DNA from: Salisapilia sapeloensis
Lineage: Eukaryota; Oomycota; Peronosporomycetes; Peronosporales; Salisapiliaceae
Length of the DNA stretch: 43,802 bases
Direction of reading: 5' to 3'
Assembly: GCA_023334545.1 (NCBI GenBank)
Contig: JAADVB010000162.1
Span: forward strand, 1-43,802
Each line of letters begins with the position of its first letter. Within the stretch, counting starts at the first letter, position 1. The notes beneath the pieces are model-generated. The model ran no database searches, had not been told where the DNA came from, and worked only from the letters and a program-made list of their open reading frames with translations. This document shows, in pieces, positions 9,900 to 21,455 of this stretch. A program made the translations under genes and the position numbers.

Positions 9900-12800
9900 T
9901 CATGGCTTTCTTCCTTTCGTTGCTTGAAATATTGTCTTTATCGTGATATCGTTTGCTTCGTTTCGGCAAGAGCTTTGATGCGCACACAGCTCTTTGTGAA
10001 GATTTATCCGCAGCACTACCATTTCTACCAAATGACCTGCAACACTACGAACGCATTGCCGAAGCTCTCTTCGGTCTCTTGGGGTAACCACTGGATACTG
10101 AATACCGAGGCTTAAGCTCTCCTCAGCTTCCATCGCTTGCTGTCGAGCACATATTTTCTTCAATTTTACTGCGTAGCTCTCTCGCTTTGCAACCCTAGTC
10201 AAATTGAAATGCTCGTTTCGTTGACACTCTTGTCCTTGTGCATCAGGCTTGTCACTGATCATAAACCCGTCTTTCCGTAGATAGGGCTCAGCTACCACAG
10301 CTCTACGTTGGGCTCGCCACCACTCTAAACCACCTCCTTGATTCACAAGTTGGATTGGAGCGTAGACAGCTTCTGCCTCGGCAAGAATTCGACGCACTGT
10401 TGCTATGTGATGCGCAGCGCCAGGTGAGCTGGTTCGTCGCGTTTGTGGAACTGATTGCATGGAAATCTGACAGTCATGCAGTCGCTGTGCTCTTTCCAGT
10501 GCATCTCTAGATGTCAGACCATACAATCGACCGAGCAGTAGTGACCCAATAAGTCCAGTTCGATTGTGACCATTAGAACTGAAAATGTAAAGGTTTTCTC
10601 CCACTCGAAGGCGGTCTTCCAAGTGTTTCACATGTTCTTTGACTACTTCATCATCTATCGCCGTTTGTTTGGGAATAGGAAGGGTAATAAATTTGAGCAT
10701 TGGCAGATTTTGAAGCATTTGGTTGTTCTTTTCGAGCTGCTGTCGCAAGAGAATGATACTATTTGAACATTCGATGTGTTCCTGTGGATTACTCGCACTG
10801 TTTAGATCCTTTTCGGCCGTATCCAAGTGTCTGGTGACTATTCGAATTGCATTGGTGATATCAGTCTTGACAGAATTGTAGCTTGCTCTCACGAGTTTTT
10901 CAAAAGTCCAAGGAGTTGTGAATGTGCCCATTGTTTTTAATGCTCGCCGTATCTCGAGAGGTAGCGAGAGCGATCTTTCCAATTCAGATAATTCATCGTC
11001 GAGCATGAGGCAAACGAAAGTACCGACACCATCTAAGAGTATTTGAGCCGCGACATCGTGTTTCGATCCGGCTTTGCAATTGTTTATACTTGCCCATGGA
11101 TAACTACCTGCAAGTACACGTCCTCGAATAATCCAATATGAACGGTCTGTCGGCCCGACATGTGCCACTTGGAATTGGCGATAAAGTTTTGCATTCTCGA
11201 TGCGTATCAAGCCATTCTTCAATTGCCTTGAATGCATGTTCGGTAGTTTTGGCAGCGCAGTGTGTCCATGACTAGGATGCCAATTAATTTGTTCCATGAC
11301 TTTCAACCGCCTCTGTACCTCGGGGGAATCTATTTCTGCTGCTACACTCCACAATTGCATCGCATGCCGCATCTTTGCTTGATACTGAGCCAACATAAAG
11401 TCATAAAGCTTTACAGCCTGCTCTTGACGCCGAATGTAAAGGTCGATGCCATCAGCGGCGTGAGCGAGTGCGGCCAAAGCATTCAAACTTTCCCTCCTGC
11501 GCTCATTGACCCTTTGGATCCACCGTTGAAGTTTGGAAGCAGCTTCATACTGACGCAAACGTACTTCCTCCAGACGTTTCCACTTGACAAAGACCTGCCA
11601 CTGTCTCCAACTGTGGCCAAGGTAGAGAAAAAGCATTTGAGTGACAATTGTTGTCAGATGTGCATTCCGAACTGTCCTCGGAAGCAAAATATCACGCTCT
11701 TCCAATCGAAAGAAGCGTATCCGTGCATCTGGATTCCAGTATATGGATGTAAAACGACTCGATCCTGTTTTATTTGACTGGCAGTCGAGTTTGCAAACTT
11801 CATCTTCCAGCAAGTATCGCTTTCTTCCTATGAAGTCCATCCAAGCCTTAAAATTCCACGTCCCGTTTACGATCTCTGTGATGAATTTCAAATCGTATTG
11901 CTTGCTGATGCCAAAAAGAATATCCTGTCGTCGCACTTGCAGCTCGTTTTCTAATTCATGCCAAGTTTCCGTAATGATCTCATCGATGGTTTCGTCCGTC
12001 GGGAAAGTATCGACACTAAATCGCTTTCCGAGTACCTCTCGTCGCAGTTTGTGCCGTGCAATACGTTCAGCTGATAAAACTGCTCGCCAAGCGGCGAGTC
12101 TAGTTGGAAACTCCCCGATAGGAATAGGCCAGAACGAGGTTTGTCCTGGAGCCAAATCTGGCGGTACAAGGTTTGCTTTGTAGAAGCCATTTTCAAGTGC
12201 CTCTATGCCTCTGATCCATACGACGCGATGATATGTTTTTGGCACGACACAAGTCGTCTCCGTACCTGCCTCTGGCGTACTCGACAAGACAATTCCGTGC
12301 AAAAGCTCTCGCTTCCACCGCGTACATTCACTATGTCGAAAGAAAATATTGTCTCCGGGTAGCAATTTCACCGTACCTGACTTAGTTGGTGATGCTGGGC
12401 AGCTTGACGGGTGATATATGCGAGGTTGGACGATATGCTCAGATTCTATCTCGGTCTGCTTCAGAATTTGCTTTACACTCGGGCCTGTGTCATTGCTGAT
12501 CAAGTTGATTTGGTGGTGTGCCAAGTTACAAGTCTATCAAACGGATGTAAGTTGGAAGGAATACGTTGCTACTAAGCATTAATAAGCAGTACAATGTGGA
12601 TAGCATCCATGCAGGTAAAGCATACATGCGTGAGGTCACAGTCAGCACACGCAAGGATGGCACAGCGGATAGCACACTCTTCACACCTGACATCTCCACG
12701 TTTTGCTTCGACTGCTTGCATTTCGTTGTAGTCTTCGCCAGGAAAGCTGTGTCGGAACCATGCTGGGCAATTGATGTCGTACTCGAACTCATGTAGACAT

Positions 12801-12967
12801 CCATCAGTATCCACCTTGCCTTCAGTCAATTGATCATCAGGACTAGCGTTTTCAGTGGCTAAATCTGCCGATACCACGCCGTTCTCACTTTGACTGCCAC
12901 TCTCCAGCTCGCCGCGACTTTCATCTCGTAACAGTCGTGTGCTATCCAAGGACGCTTCCATCAGCAT
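9900..12967 (-). CDS. B-box zinc finger plus catalytically dead dual-specificity-phosphatase-like protein
   Basis: 1002 aa from exons 12967-12593 and 12533-9900 with a 59-nt phase-0 intron (GTACTG...GATAG). The intron lies inside a B-box-like finger: exon 1 supplies CEEC, CADC and CFTC, and exon 2 completes it with HITCNLAHH. The middle (about residues 440-470) has an IQ-like helix (KLQRWIQRVNERRRE). A DSP/PTP-like domain follows, opening at about 590 with RGRVLAGSYP and reaching the P-loop at 777-785. There the family signature HCxxGxxRTG reads FSSNGHNRTG, so the nucleophile Cys is Ser777, and the general-acid loop reads LPIPKQ where PIPD is usual. Both losses predict a pseudophosphatase. 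An insert of over 100 residues separates the two halves. The role is unknown; a scaffold or phospho-reader is inference. Confidence 0.82.
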
Positions 12968-13140
12968 GCTTAAAATTAAATATGAAACCGAAGGCACAAC
13001 ACATTTCCTCCAAAAGTGTCTTTGTTAGCTCTTTCGGCACCTTTGCCTCTCTTCTCCATGCAATACCTTCTCCAACAGCAAACTCTCGTAGGCTTTATGT
13101 GTGATATGTGTGTGTAGTAGCCTACGGAGTCGCAAACGAT

Positions 13141-15285
13141 CTACGCGCCATTATCCACCAGCGCATTCACGTCCCTATATGCCGCGCTCTCGAACGATCC
13201 ATGAAAGCCACGTCGATCGCTTCCAGTGTATCCGGCGTCGACAGCTCCATCTCCAAAGCCATACAAGCTCATCGACCGCTGCGGCGTACGAGCGGATCCG
13301 TTGAATCCAGAGAAGGCGTTCTGATTCCAGTTGTTGTTGCTCTCACTAGCGAACGGGCCGACCGACTGTGACCGATGCCTCGCAGACGAGTCGTAGTCTC
13401 CACCGACACTAATGTTGACGTTCGGCAGCATCTGCTGGAGGAACGCAAGGCCATTCTCCTTCTTCTCTCCAAAGCCTCCGAGACCAGTATTGAATGAGTC
13501 GTTCAAATTCGGAGAAGCAGAGGAGAATCCACTGAGGTAGGTCGGTTGGGAAGCAGGTGGCTTCGTCTGACTAGAATCTGTAGGGCGCATAGCTGCGTCT
13601 GCCACCGAGTAGGCTGTGGAAGACATGTGTGCGTTCTCCTCTGCCTCGGTCGCAAAGGCAAAGCGAGAACTTCTGCTGCCAGAGTCGCCGTGCACAAGCG
13701 GCGTGCTGCTCAATTCGACGCCCAAGAGACCTGCCAGTGTTTCTGTTGGTTCATTCCGCTGGCTGAATATGGAATCGAAAGAATTGAACGACAGGTCTTT
13801 CTGGTTCGACTCTTGCCACGGATCGTTCGTAGATTCGAGCTGGAGCCCGGAGCCAAAGCCCATGCCAAAGGAAGTAAAGTCCGGTTCTTCCTTCTCCTGC
13901 TTCACGGCCGGAGAAGGGAATGGCTGCGCCCACGCAGGCTTCTGCGTCGATCCGTTCGTCATCTTAAGCGCTTCCAGCGGTCCGAGGTCCTGCTTCTCTG
14001 AATTTCCATCCACATGCGCATCTTCCTTTTCATCCTGTGTTTCATCCTTTTGCTCTCCAGCCACAATGCGACTGTAGGACGCGTGCTTCGATGGAGGTGT
14101 CGTTGACTTGTTGGATGATGGCGAGGATGTAGCGCTAGGCGATGTCTTTTCAGCCATACTGTGGTTCTGTTTAAGTTTGTGGATAGCTGCAGCGCTCTGG
14201 GCTTTCCTCTGGGCGTCCTGACGAGCATCCTGTGTCGGCGAAGAGTTGGATCGCTTTGGAGGTGGGAAGGATGAACCTGCTCGAACGTCGGACTGATCCG
14301 GAGCTCCAGCGGCCTGTCGGAAGGCTGCTTTATTGGACTGTAAAGCTACCTCGAATGTTAGATTCCAATCTCTAATTGCCATATCGTTCTAGCAACACAC
14401 CTGCTTGCATCTCCTCTTTTGTAAAACTGTCTTCGTCATCTCCGAGCTCGTGCAGGTAGAGACATTCAGGGTTGTTGCACTGCATGTTGCGCAAAAAGAA
14501 GTTGCAATACTTGGTCGTCCCGAACGACGCTCTATGGGCGAGACGGTCATTAAAAGTTCCGAGCGTCAGTCTATCGATCCGAGTGGACAATACCGTAGTT
14601 GACAATTGTCCAAGATGAAGCCGTCTATTGCCAAGATGCAGGTGAGCGCATCTTCATTCGCAGCGAATGTCACGTAAGCGCTGGCAGTGGCGTTCGTTCT
14701 GTCCGTCTTGAGATGACTTTTATTTACCACCACCTTTGTGATCTTCCCGTACTGGCCAAAGCACTCGTTCGACCGCAGCATCTAGAATGAACGTTTATCA
14801 ATATTCGTCTGACGTGCCAAAGCTAATAGCAAGTACTTCTTCTTCGGCATAATGCTCTGGCAGTCCAATAACATAAACCAAGTTGCGCTGCATCACACGC
14901 ATGCTCGAGAGGTTGCGCTTAGATGCTGCACTGGTCGGCTTGCCTCGGCCCTGTGCCGCAGACCGCCGGTCGTGCTTCTCTTTCTGTTTTCGTGCCTTGG
15001 TCCGCCGAACGACACTAGAAATCGAGTGAGCTATTATTACACCATGCGACTCTATACAAGGTTAGAGACGCACTCTTCTCTGTCAATGTGGCTCGGCTTT
15101 TGCTTCGAAAGCTCCGAGTAGGGCGTCCTGCAGGCTGGACAAAGACCATTGTACTCGTTCTTGATCTGATGCCAGCACCAAAGGCAGACCTGATACCCGC
15201 ACGGACAGGCATCGAACGTCTTATCTGTGAGGTCGAGCTCCTCCATGCAGAGCGGACAGCAATCTCCTTCATCGTCGCTGGTCAT
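13141..15285 (-). CDS. NOT4: Not4/CNOT4 RING E3 ubiquitin ligase of the CCR4-NOT complex
   Basis: About 637 aa from five exons: 15285-15074, 15014-14837, 14781-14594, 14531-14401 and 14345-13141. Introns are 59, 55, 62 and 55 nt with GT-AG ends. The N-terminal RING is the Not4-specific C4C4 type (Cys 10, 13, 27, 29, 34, 37, 49, 52; CPLCMEELDLTD). Next come the conserved RGKPTSAASKRNL basic linker, an RRM (LVYVIGLPEHYAEEEM to RASFGTTKYC) and a CCCH finger (KYCNFFLRNMQCNNPECLYLH). The last exon encodes a long Ser/Gln/Asn-rich disordered tail. Not4 ubiquitinates ribosomal and nascent-chain targets and couples translation to mRNA decay. The start is the first ATG after an upstream open stretch without ATG. 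Divergent from the gene at 15676. Confidence 0.93.
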
Positions 15286-15675
15286 GTTTTCTCGTGTTGG
15301 CACTGGGGGCGTTTGTACTCGTCGTCGGATTCCTCCGCTCTCACCCGCTTTATTTCCGGCACAAATTGGCTGGTTTCAGCGACTTACGTTGTGGGGAGTT
15401 CTATTCCCGACATACTCGAGTCAAGTCAAAACCGCCCTGTCACCCAGAAGGTAACGGGAAATGTCCGTAAATATTGTGCACATGGAAAATCACTAATGCA
15501 GGCAATACGACACAACACGACCGAATCGCTAAAATGGGTGCACTAAATAGAAACCCCGAGCGCACTAATGCGCCCGACGGAATCAGAAGTGGAACGTGAA
15601 AGGTCGTACTTAAGCGTACTGAGCAAAGGCTATTACGTGGGACACAGTGTCTTTACAGAACTCAGCATCGGCATC

Positions 15676-16341
15676 ATGAGCGGCCTAGACCAGATCGCTG
15701 GCGCGTCCTCCTTCTTCCCGACCGCCAAGGAACTTTCCAGCGGCGTCCAGTGGTTTCGAGAGCACCCCGTACTCGCCACAGCCGCTGCCACAGCCGTCTC
15801 GGTGCTTACGTACTGGAATGCCACAGCCAATGCCGTCGAGCAGCTTGAAGAACATCACGTGCAAGAGGAAGAGCCACCCAAGTCGAATGCAACTCGAAAA
15901 CCTCGATTGCATAACGGCGTGAGCTGGTGTGACGAGCACGGCGGCAGTCTCACGGAAGTCTTTGAGCACCTAGAGTTAGACGAGCAAGTGAGCCAAGATG
16001 AAGACGAAAAGATGGAAGAACCAGTGGCAGATCTGATTTCGTATAAGGCAAGACCAGGCATGGCGTCTCACGCGTCCTTGGAATGTGGACTCAACAGCAA
16101 AGCAGGGGCTGATGCTAACGTTTCCAGGCCTGGCTCGGATGACCAGAACACCGAGTCACCCCAATGGGGGTGGTACGTCGCCATCACGCCACCTCAGGAT
16201 CCGAGTCCGAACGGAACGCATCCGGACGGAAATCAATCTCCAAGAGTCGCGTCAGGCGGGAGAGAAGAGCTTCCGCAGTTGGTCCCGCGAACGCAAATCC
16301 ATCGGACTCGACCTGATCCGTCCGTGCCAGTTTCAATGTGA
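15676..16341 (+). CDS. conserved-looking hypothetical protein with VSWCDEHGGSLTEVFE and WGWYVAITPP motifs
   Basis: 221 aa from the ATG at 15676; an earlier in-frame ATG at 15568 would add 36 residues. The N-terminal third has a moderately hydrophobic Ala-rich helix (HPVLATAAATAVSVLTYW), possibly a membrane segment. Two short motif-like islands follow in a disordered background: VSWCDEHGGSLTEVFE, and SPQWGWYVAITPPQ near residue 165. Such islands look like docking motifs; I believe similar ones occur in other stramenopile proteins but cannot check. After ITPPQ another frame (about 16226-16420) also looks protein-like (FRSWSRERKSIGLDL), so the true C-terminus is uncertain. Divergent from Not4 and 85 bp from the convergent coiled-coil gene. 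Confidence 0.6.
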   Translation: MSGLDQIAGASSFFPTAKELSSGVQWFREHPVLATAAATAVSVLTYWNATANAVEQLEEHHVQEEEPPKSNATRKPRLHNGVSWCDEHGGSLTEVFEHLELDEQVSQDEDEKMEEPVADLISYKARPGMASHASLECGLNSKAGADANVSRPGSDDQNTESPQWGWYVAITPPQDPSPNGTHPDGNQSPRVASGGREELPQLVPRTQIHRTRPDPSVPVSM

Positions 16342-16426
16342 ATCGTTAACCACTTCAAGATGCCAATACATTTCTGCATGTTGGAAGATGATAGCACTAG
16401 GCACCTGGTCTTATCTCTAGGGTTTA

Positions 16427-19092
16427 TTACCTATCCAAACTAACCACATGGTGGACTATACCCTCCAAGCACTGCCGTATATGCTCCATTTCCACCGCCC
16501 GCTGCTCGGCATTATTTGTGACCCCTATCTGAATATAACAGGGGGGCGCGGTTATGCCATGGTCAATACTTCCGTCATCACTAGTGGTTAGATTGTCCTC
16601 ATGCATTTGCTGCTCAGTATTGTCTACTTGATCAAAGGTGATTGCAACTTTCTCGTCAGAACCAAAATGGACTTCATCATTTTGGACCGTCTTCAGCTCC
16701 ATATTCCTAGCTGTTGGTGGCAGAGTATCGTTGTCTCTCACTCGGCCTAACTCTTCCTGTTTTGCTATATCCAATCGATCTACGTGCACAGGCGGAGGAT
16801 GTAACGGTAAACCTTCATTTTGAAAGCCATGAATGTTTGTTTCGGAAAGATGCAACTCCATTTTCAAGGACTGCAGTATTTCATTCTTCAACCTGTTCAC
16901 CTCTCCATCGTCACGAGTTTCCGAAGCCAATATTGAAATCGTAGCTTCTCGATTGCCGACGCTGTTGTGTTCCTGCTTAAGCGCCGTATCCAACAAGGTC
17001 TGTACAACAGACAGTTTCTCTGCTACTGATGCAATGGTAACTTGGGCAACGATCGCATCCAAGCAACCTTGTATGGCACTGTTCTGTTCCACATGATCCA
17101 ATTTCGCCTGCCACCACGCTTTAATTGTGCCGTGCGATGATAAACATGATGCGGTACTGTTTGTCCCTGGCAATTCTTCTACTTCTACCGCAAGAGATGG
17201 CATGACACTAATTGCAGTCTCGTCACGATGGATCTTGCCTTGAGATTTCTTTCTCATATTTACAATACTTGGAGCCGGCATAGTAGTCGCACCACAAGGG
17301 ATATTTTTATGGAGGGGGGTCATCGGACAGGTGCTAGCATCCACACTTGTCGACTGTGAAAACGTGACAGATAGTTGTGGTGTGACGCTCCGACTGATAG
17401 AAAGCAGATCCTTTTCCTCCATCCTCTGGTTGCATGAGGCGTTCATAAATTCCAGTAGCGTCTCCTGAACGACGTCTACCGTATCTAATCGCTCACGATG
17501 TCTCTTCAAGACGCGCACAACTTCTTCACGAGTCGTTGATAGTTTCTTCATCCATCCTTCTGCGTCTTTGTTGACAAGCTGCTTCATTCGCGCATCACTG
17601 TCTTGTCGAGCTCGAACTTCTAGCTGCAGCACATCTTCAAGCTCTTTTATATGCCGATCGGTAGATTCGTAGCTATCCACAACATGATCCAAACTTCGTT
17701 CAACACTGACCTTCCATCCGTTCACTTCGTCTAGATTCTTATTCCACTTGAGGACATTTCGTTGAACAGTGTCTGCCAGCGCTTTCATTTCACCAACGCA
17801 TTTCGATGTCTCGGCAGTGCGCTCCAATGCAACTGAATTTAGCCTTCTCATTGAGGCAGTCACTTGACCTGCCAATGCTTGCACTTGTCCTTCACTTTCT
17901 TGCGTCATCCATTGAAGAATGCGCTTCAAGTGACGAAATTCGGACACGGCCCAGTGCTCTAGTGCCACCAGACCATCACTAACCTTTTGGATATCCTGTG
18001 TTTGCAAGTGCAAACGCTTTAAATCAGTTCCCGCGAGTAGCTGCCTTTGTTCTTCGAGCACATGAACGAGCTCAATCTTATCGGCCGTGCAACGAGCCTG
18101 AAGGGCACTGACACTACTGGCAACTTTCTCGTTTATGCGGTTTTCTACGTCGACTAATGCGCTGCGCATTTCTGTCAAGCTTTGACTCACGCCACCCTCC
18201 TTCTTCCAGCACTCCGTTCGATTATTTTCCACATCCGTTCGAAGAGACGAAAGCTGTGTTCGAAGTTGTGAGATGGCTTGGTGTATTTCTTCCGGTACTC
18301 CATGCTATCAATTCGCTCCAGTTAGCGTACAGATCGTAAATGGGTAGTATCCTAGCATACACTATCTCTTGGTAGGTTCAGTGCACTTTCAACAGTCTTT
18401 GTGTTGTACTCGTTGATGAAAGACTGTAATCGATGACTTTGCTGATCCAGCTTTGCCTTTGTGCCCTTTGACACTTCCGAGAGCTTTTCATCCATCTCCA
18501 CAAACCCATTGGACAGTCTGGAAACCTACGCGTCGTACCACACAGGTAAATTTCTCTTGTACTGTTCAGTAGACAACTATCCTACCTCTGCGAAGAGTAA
18601 AGCTAGTTTGTGTTGTTCTAGATGCATGTGCAGCGCATCCTCTTCTATCTTTTCATTGAGCAACTGCTGTAGCTTAGCCAAAACTTGACCGTCTATTTCA
18701 CAGCGATAATCGCTTTCGTACAACACACAGACACTAGGCTGCAGATACCTCGAGTTGTCTACATCTTCCGCATACCAAACGTCAATCTTAAAAGAAAATC
18801 ACATCATGAAGTCGCCATCTTACCATTCCATTCCCATGGCCGCTATCCCAGTCTACCTTTTGCCTCTTCCACGTCACCAATTCTTCTCGAAATCGCTCAT
18901 TCTCTCTCTCGAGCCACCTCACGCGCTGCTCCAAGTCCAATGCGCCTGCACCAGGATGAACCTACTCTAGAAGCAACAAGAAGAGTGCTGCAATGTACCT
19001 TGATTGGAAGCAGTCTCGCTTCGACTGTTCTTATCAACGCTGGACCTAGTGTCCACGTATGCAGGTGTAGTGCGATGGATGTGCGGGAGCAT
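16427..19092 (-). CDS. coiled-coil protein, five exons, function unknown
   Basis: About 808 aa from exons 19092-18999, 18945-18857, 18786-18586, 18525-18361 and 18304-16427. Introns are 53, 70, 60 and 56 nt with GT-AG ends, and the total is divisible by three. Residues 35-60 (LDLEQRVRWLERENERFREEL) and most of residues 100-440 are long amphipathic helices predicted to form coiled coils, with no catalytic domain. The region after about residue 460 is lower in heptads and rich in Ser/Thr, with a final helical part. I do not recognise a family. Cytoskeletal, centrosomal or flagellar structural proteins commonly look like this, but that is only a guess. The intron at 18856-18787 has a second in-frame donor (GTAAGA) at about 18823 that would make it only 37 nt. 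Confidence 0.75.
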
Positions 19093-19274
19093 GTCGAGAT
19101 AAAAAGTATGAAACGTCCAACTCGAAAATAGATACTTGCTAGAGGGCAAAAAGAGACCGGCACGTTCCTACGGAGCGCACCGGCCGAGTTCCTTGTTACT
19201 CCAGTCCGACTCGCCTGATCCTTGCCTTTTCAACTTTCGACTTTCAACCAAGTAGCTTGGATCTCAGGGCAACT

Positions 19275-21001
19275 TCATTGGGTCGCTCCTGCGCCATCGG
19301 GAGCGGCCACATCTAACGGCTGATAACTGGGTTGCCCGTCAGGTGTCGGCTCTTGCGGCAGAGGTGGCTGGGGGCTGCCCTGCATCGGAGATCCGTATCC
19401 GACAGATCCTACAAACTAATCAGTCTCTCATCAATTTGACATGAATTAGCTACAAGTACCTGGGGGTGGCTGGTTGTAATATGCCCGCTGGTACTGCTGC
19501 TGGTAGCCGAATCCCCTGCCCGGCCTACCGCTATTCGGTGGCTGAACCATCGGTGGCGGGTACGCCATCGGCATGTACATGTACGGCTGCATCATGTCAT
19601 CGCCCATGGGAGCACCTTCGTATCCCCACTCCTGGCCTTCATACCCTGCGTACGCTGGCGTCGGATACTCTTCTGATGGAGGAGGCGTGTAGGCAGGCTC
19701 CTTTGGCATGAAACTCGGTGTAAAAGCAGTGGCGGTGGCACTCAGCTTGAACTCCTTGGCATTGGGGTTCAGTCCCTTCTTCGGCTTCTCCGGCTCCGTG
19801 GAGGATGGAGATGCCGTCGACTTGCCAGTCACAGCGTCACTAAAGGTCTTTGGCTTGTCACCCGACTCTTCAGCAGACTCGTCTGCCGTCTTTTTGACTA
19901 CCTTGTCCTTTGTCTTTTCATCCGGCTTCTCCGCTGGCTTCTGTTGCTGCTGTTGCTTCCGCTGTGCTGGCGGGACGTAGGATCCCGGCTTTCGGTCGAC
20001 AGAACTGTACCTGGCCTCTTCATCGACGTCCGGTCCGTCGTTCTGACTCTTCTGTCCTCGCTCCTCCTGCAAGTGAAAGTTCTTAGACGTCTGTCCTTCA
20101 ATCTCGGCAGCGATCCGAGCAGCTTCTTTCGACTGAGCGCTGCTGATCTTGTTCTTGTCTAGCTTGGTCGTGTACAAGTTTTCATCAAAGGAAGACTTGA
20201 CGCCAAAGAGCTTTTCGTTCGCCTTGAACTGGTCCCATGCGCCGTCCTTGGACTTGCGACGAGCGTCTTCCAGCTCTCCCGTGTCGAGCGAAGGGTCCAG
20301 CCAGGAAGAAGCCGTTTCAAGCTCTCGTCCGTACAAATTGTCTCGACGGTTCGAGCTGATCTCCGTGTCGGTGCGGAAACCAGAGGACGACGAGGAGAAG
20401 ACTTCGGAAGAAGTAACTGCCCCGTCCGCCGATATCTGTGCGATCTGAGAGCTCTTGAAGACAACTGTGCTGCCGGTGCGATCCGTCGACGCATCCACCT
20501 GCCGAGCACTCTTGAGCACGACGGAATAGTCATCCGGATCGATGCAGTCCAAGATGCCAATGTATCGAGATGCGTCTCGAAGCTCTACATCCACCATCTT
20601 GCCCTGTTCAATAAAAAGGTCAAAAGATAAACCCAATGGACAGAGATGGATCGTATTAGAAGACGTACCACAAGAGATCGAAAGGCAAAGAGAGATCGAT
20701 GACGCAGTAGACGCTGGTACGATGCACTGAGACCTGTTTCACTGCTATTGCTAAATCCCGGAGGCAAAGTGGAGGAGGAGGAGGCGCTTTGACTGCCTCC
20801 TACTACCGCAGCCCAATTTCCATTGGAGCTGCTCGCATCCTGTCGATTGTTGGCGCTACATTGGACCATCTCGCGTTTACACACTGCCTCATTCGAAATT
20901 TCAATTTAGTGGACTCACCTCTTCTTGCGTCCATTGCCCCGAGATCCCGAGGCTGGCGCACGAGAGCCGCCTCGAGCGTTTGTGGATGACGTGGGGTGCA
21001 T
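19275..21001 (-). CDS. ATXN2: ataxin-2 / Pbp1 homologue (Lsm, LsmAD and PAM2 motif)
   Basis: 515 aa from exons 21001-20919, 20855-20669, 20603-19460 and 19408-19275; introns are 63, 65 and 51 nt. The Lsm domain crosses the second intron (LRHRSLFAFRSLV joined to GKMVDVELRDASRYIGILD). LsmAD follows, with WDQFKANEKLFGV and the expected helical stretch to about EGQTSKNFHLQEERG. A PAM2 motif (KGLNPNAKEFKLS) binds the MLLE domain of poly(A)-binding protein. The C-terminus is rich in Pro, Gln, Tyr and Gly (QQQYQRAYYNQ) and is extended by the last small exon. Ataxin-2 proteins regulate poly(A) tail length, translation and stress granules; the order of domains here is the family standard. Divergent from the PX protein with 454 bp between starts. 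Confidence 0.93.
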
Positions 21002-21455
21002 CTTGTGTTTAACTTCAATGGGACGAGCGACGTTTGCGTCCTGTGGTGTCTACCTAGGTGTTTTATCCTAAGCTGAGGCGTAAGCAGGAGGGTATCAGAG
21101 GGCACGCAACCAGTAAGAGTAGCGTCGGAGGCCGCACGACCGCCGTTCCAAGCGAGTGATTTAGCACACCTTGTTTTCCGTCGCCTGATAGTACATACAC
21201 TAAACTTACACCCTCCGAACTGCTTTCCCAACTTCAAGTTGGTAACTTGTCTCCCTCTATCGATTGGCTTAAACTTGTGTTAATAGAAAGTCGATTGGTC
21301 TATATTACAGTCTATCCCGAAATGGTCAGGAGTATGTACGGAGAGCTTGTTACCCGCAGTTTTGGCCAGTCTTCCGTATCGATTTCGCTGACTAGCAATC
21401 GCACACAACCTCCGTAGCACCGACGTCGATCGCCTGTGCTGCTAAACAGAAAGAT

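Noticed and set aside
13546-14077. Plus-strand frames across the last exon of Not4
   Set aside because: Antisense shadows of a Ser/Gln-rich coding region, lacking any domain.
15015-15073. Apparent frame break between the RING exon and the next exon of Not4
   Set aside because: A GTGCGT donor overlapping the GAG-TGC codons pairs in phase 2 with TTTCTAG and restores the frame, so no frameshift is needed.
18946-18998. Possible separate short gene at the 5' end of the coiled-coil gene (frames at 18897-19163)
   Set aside because: A 53-nt phase-1 intron (GTACAT...GTGCAG) joins the ATG exon at 19092 to the coiled-coil exons.
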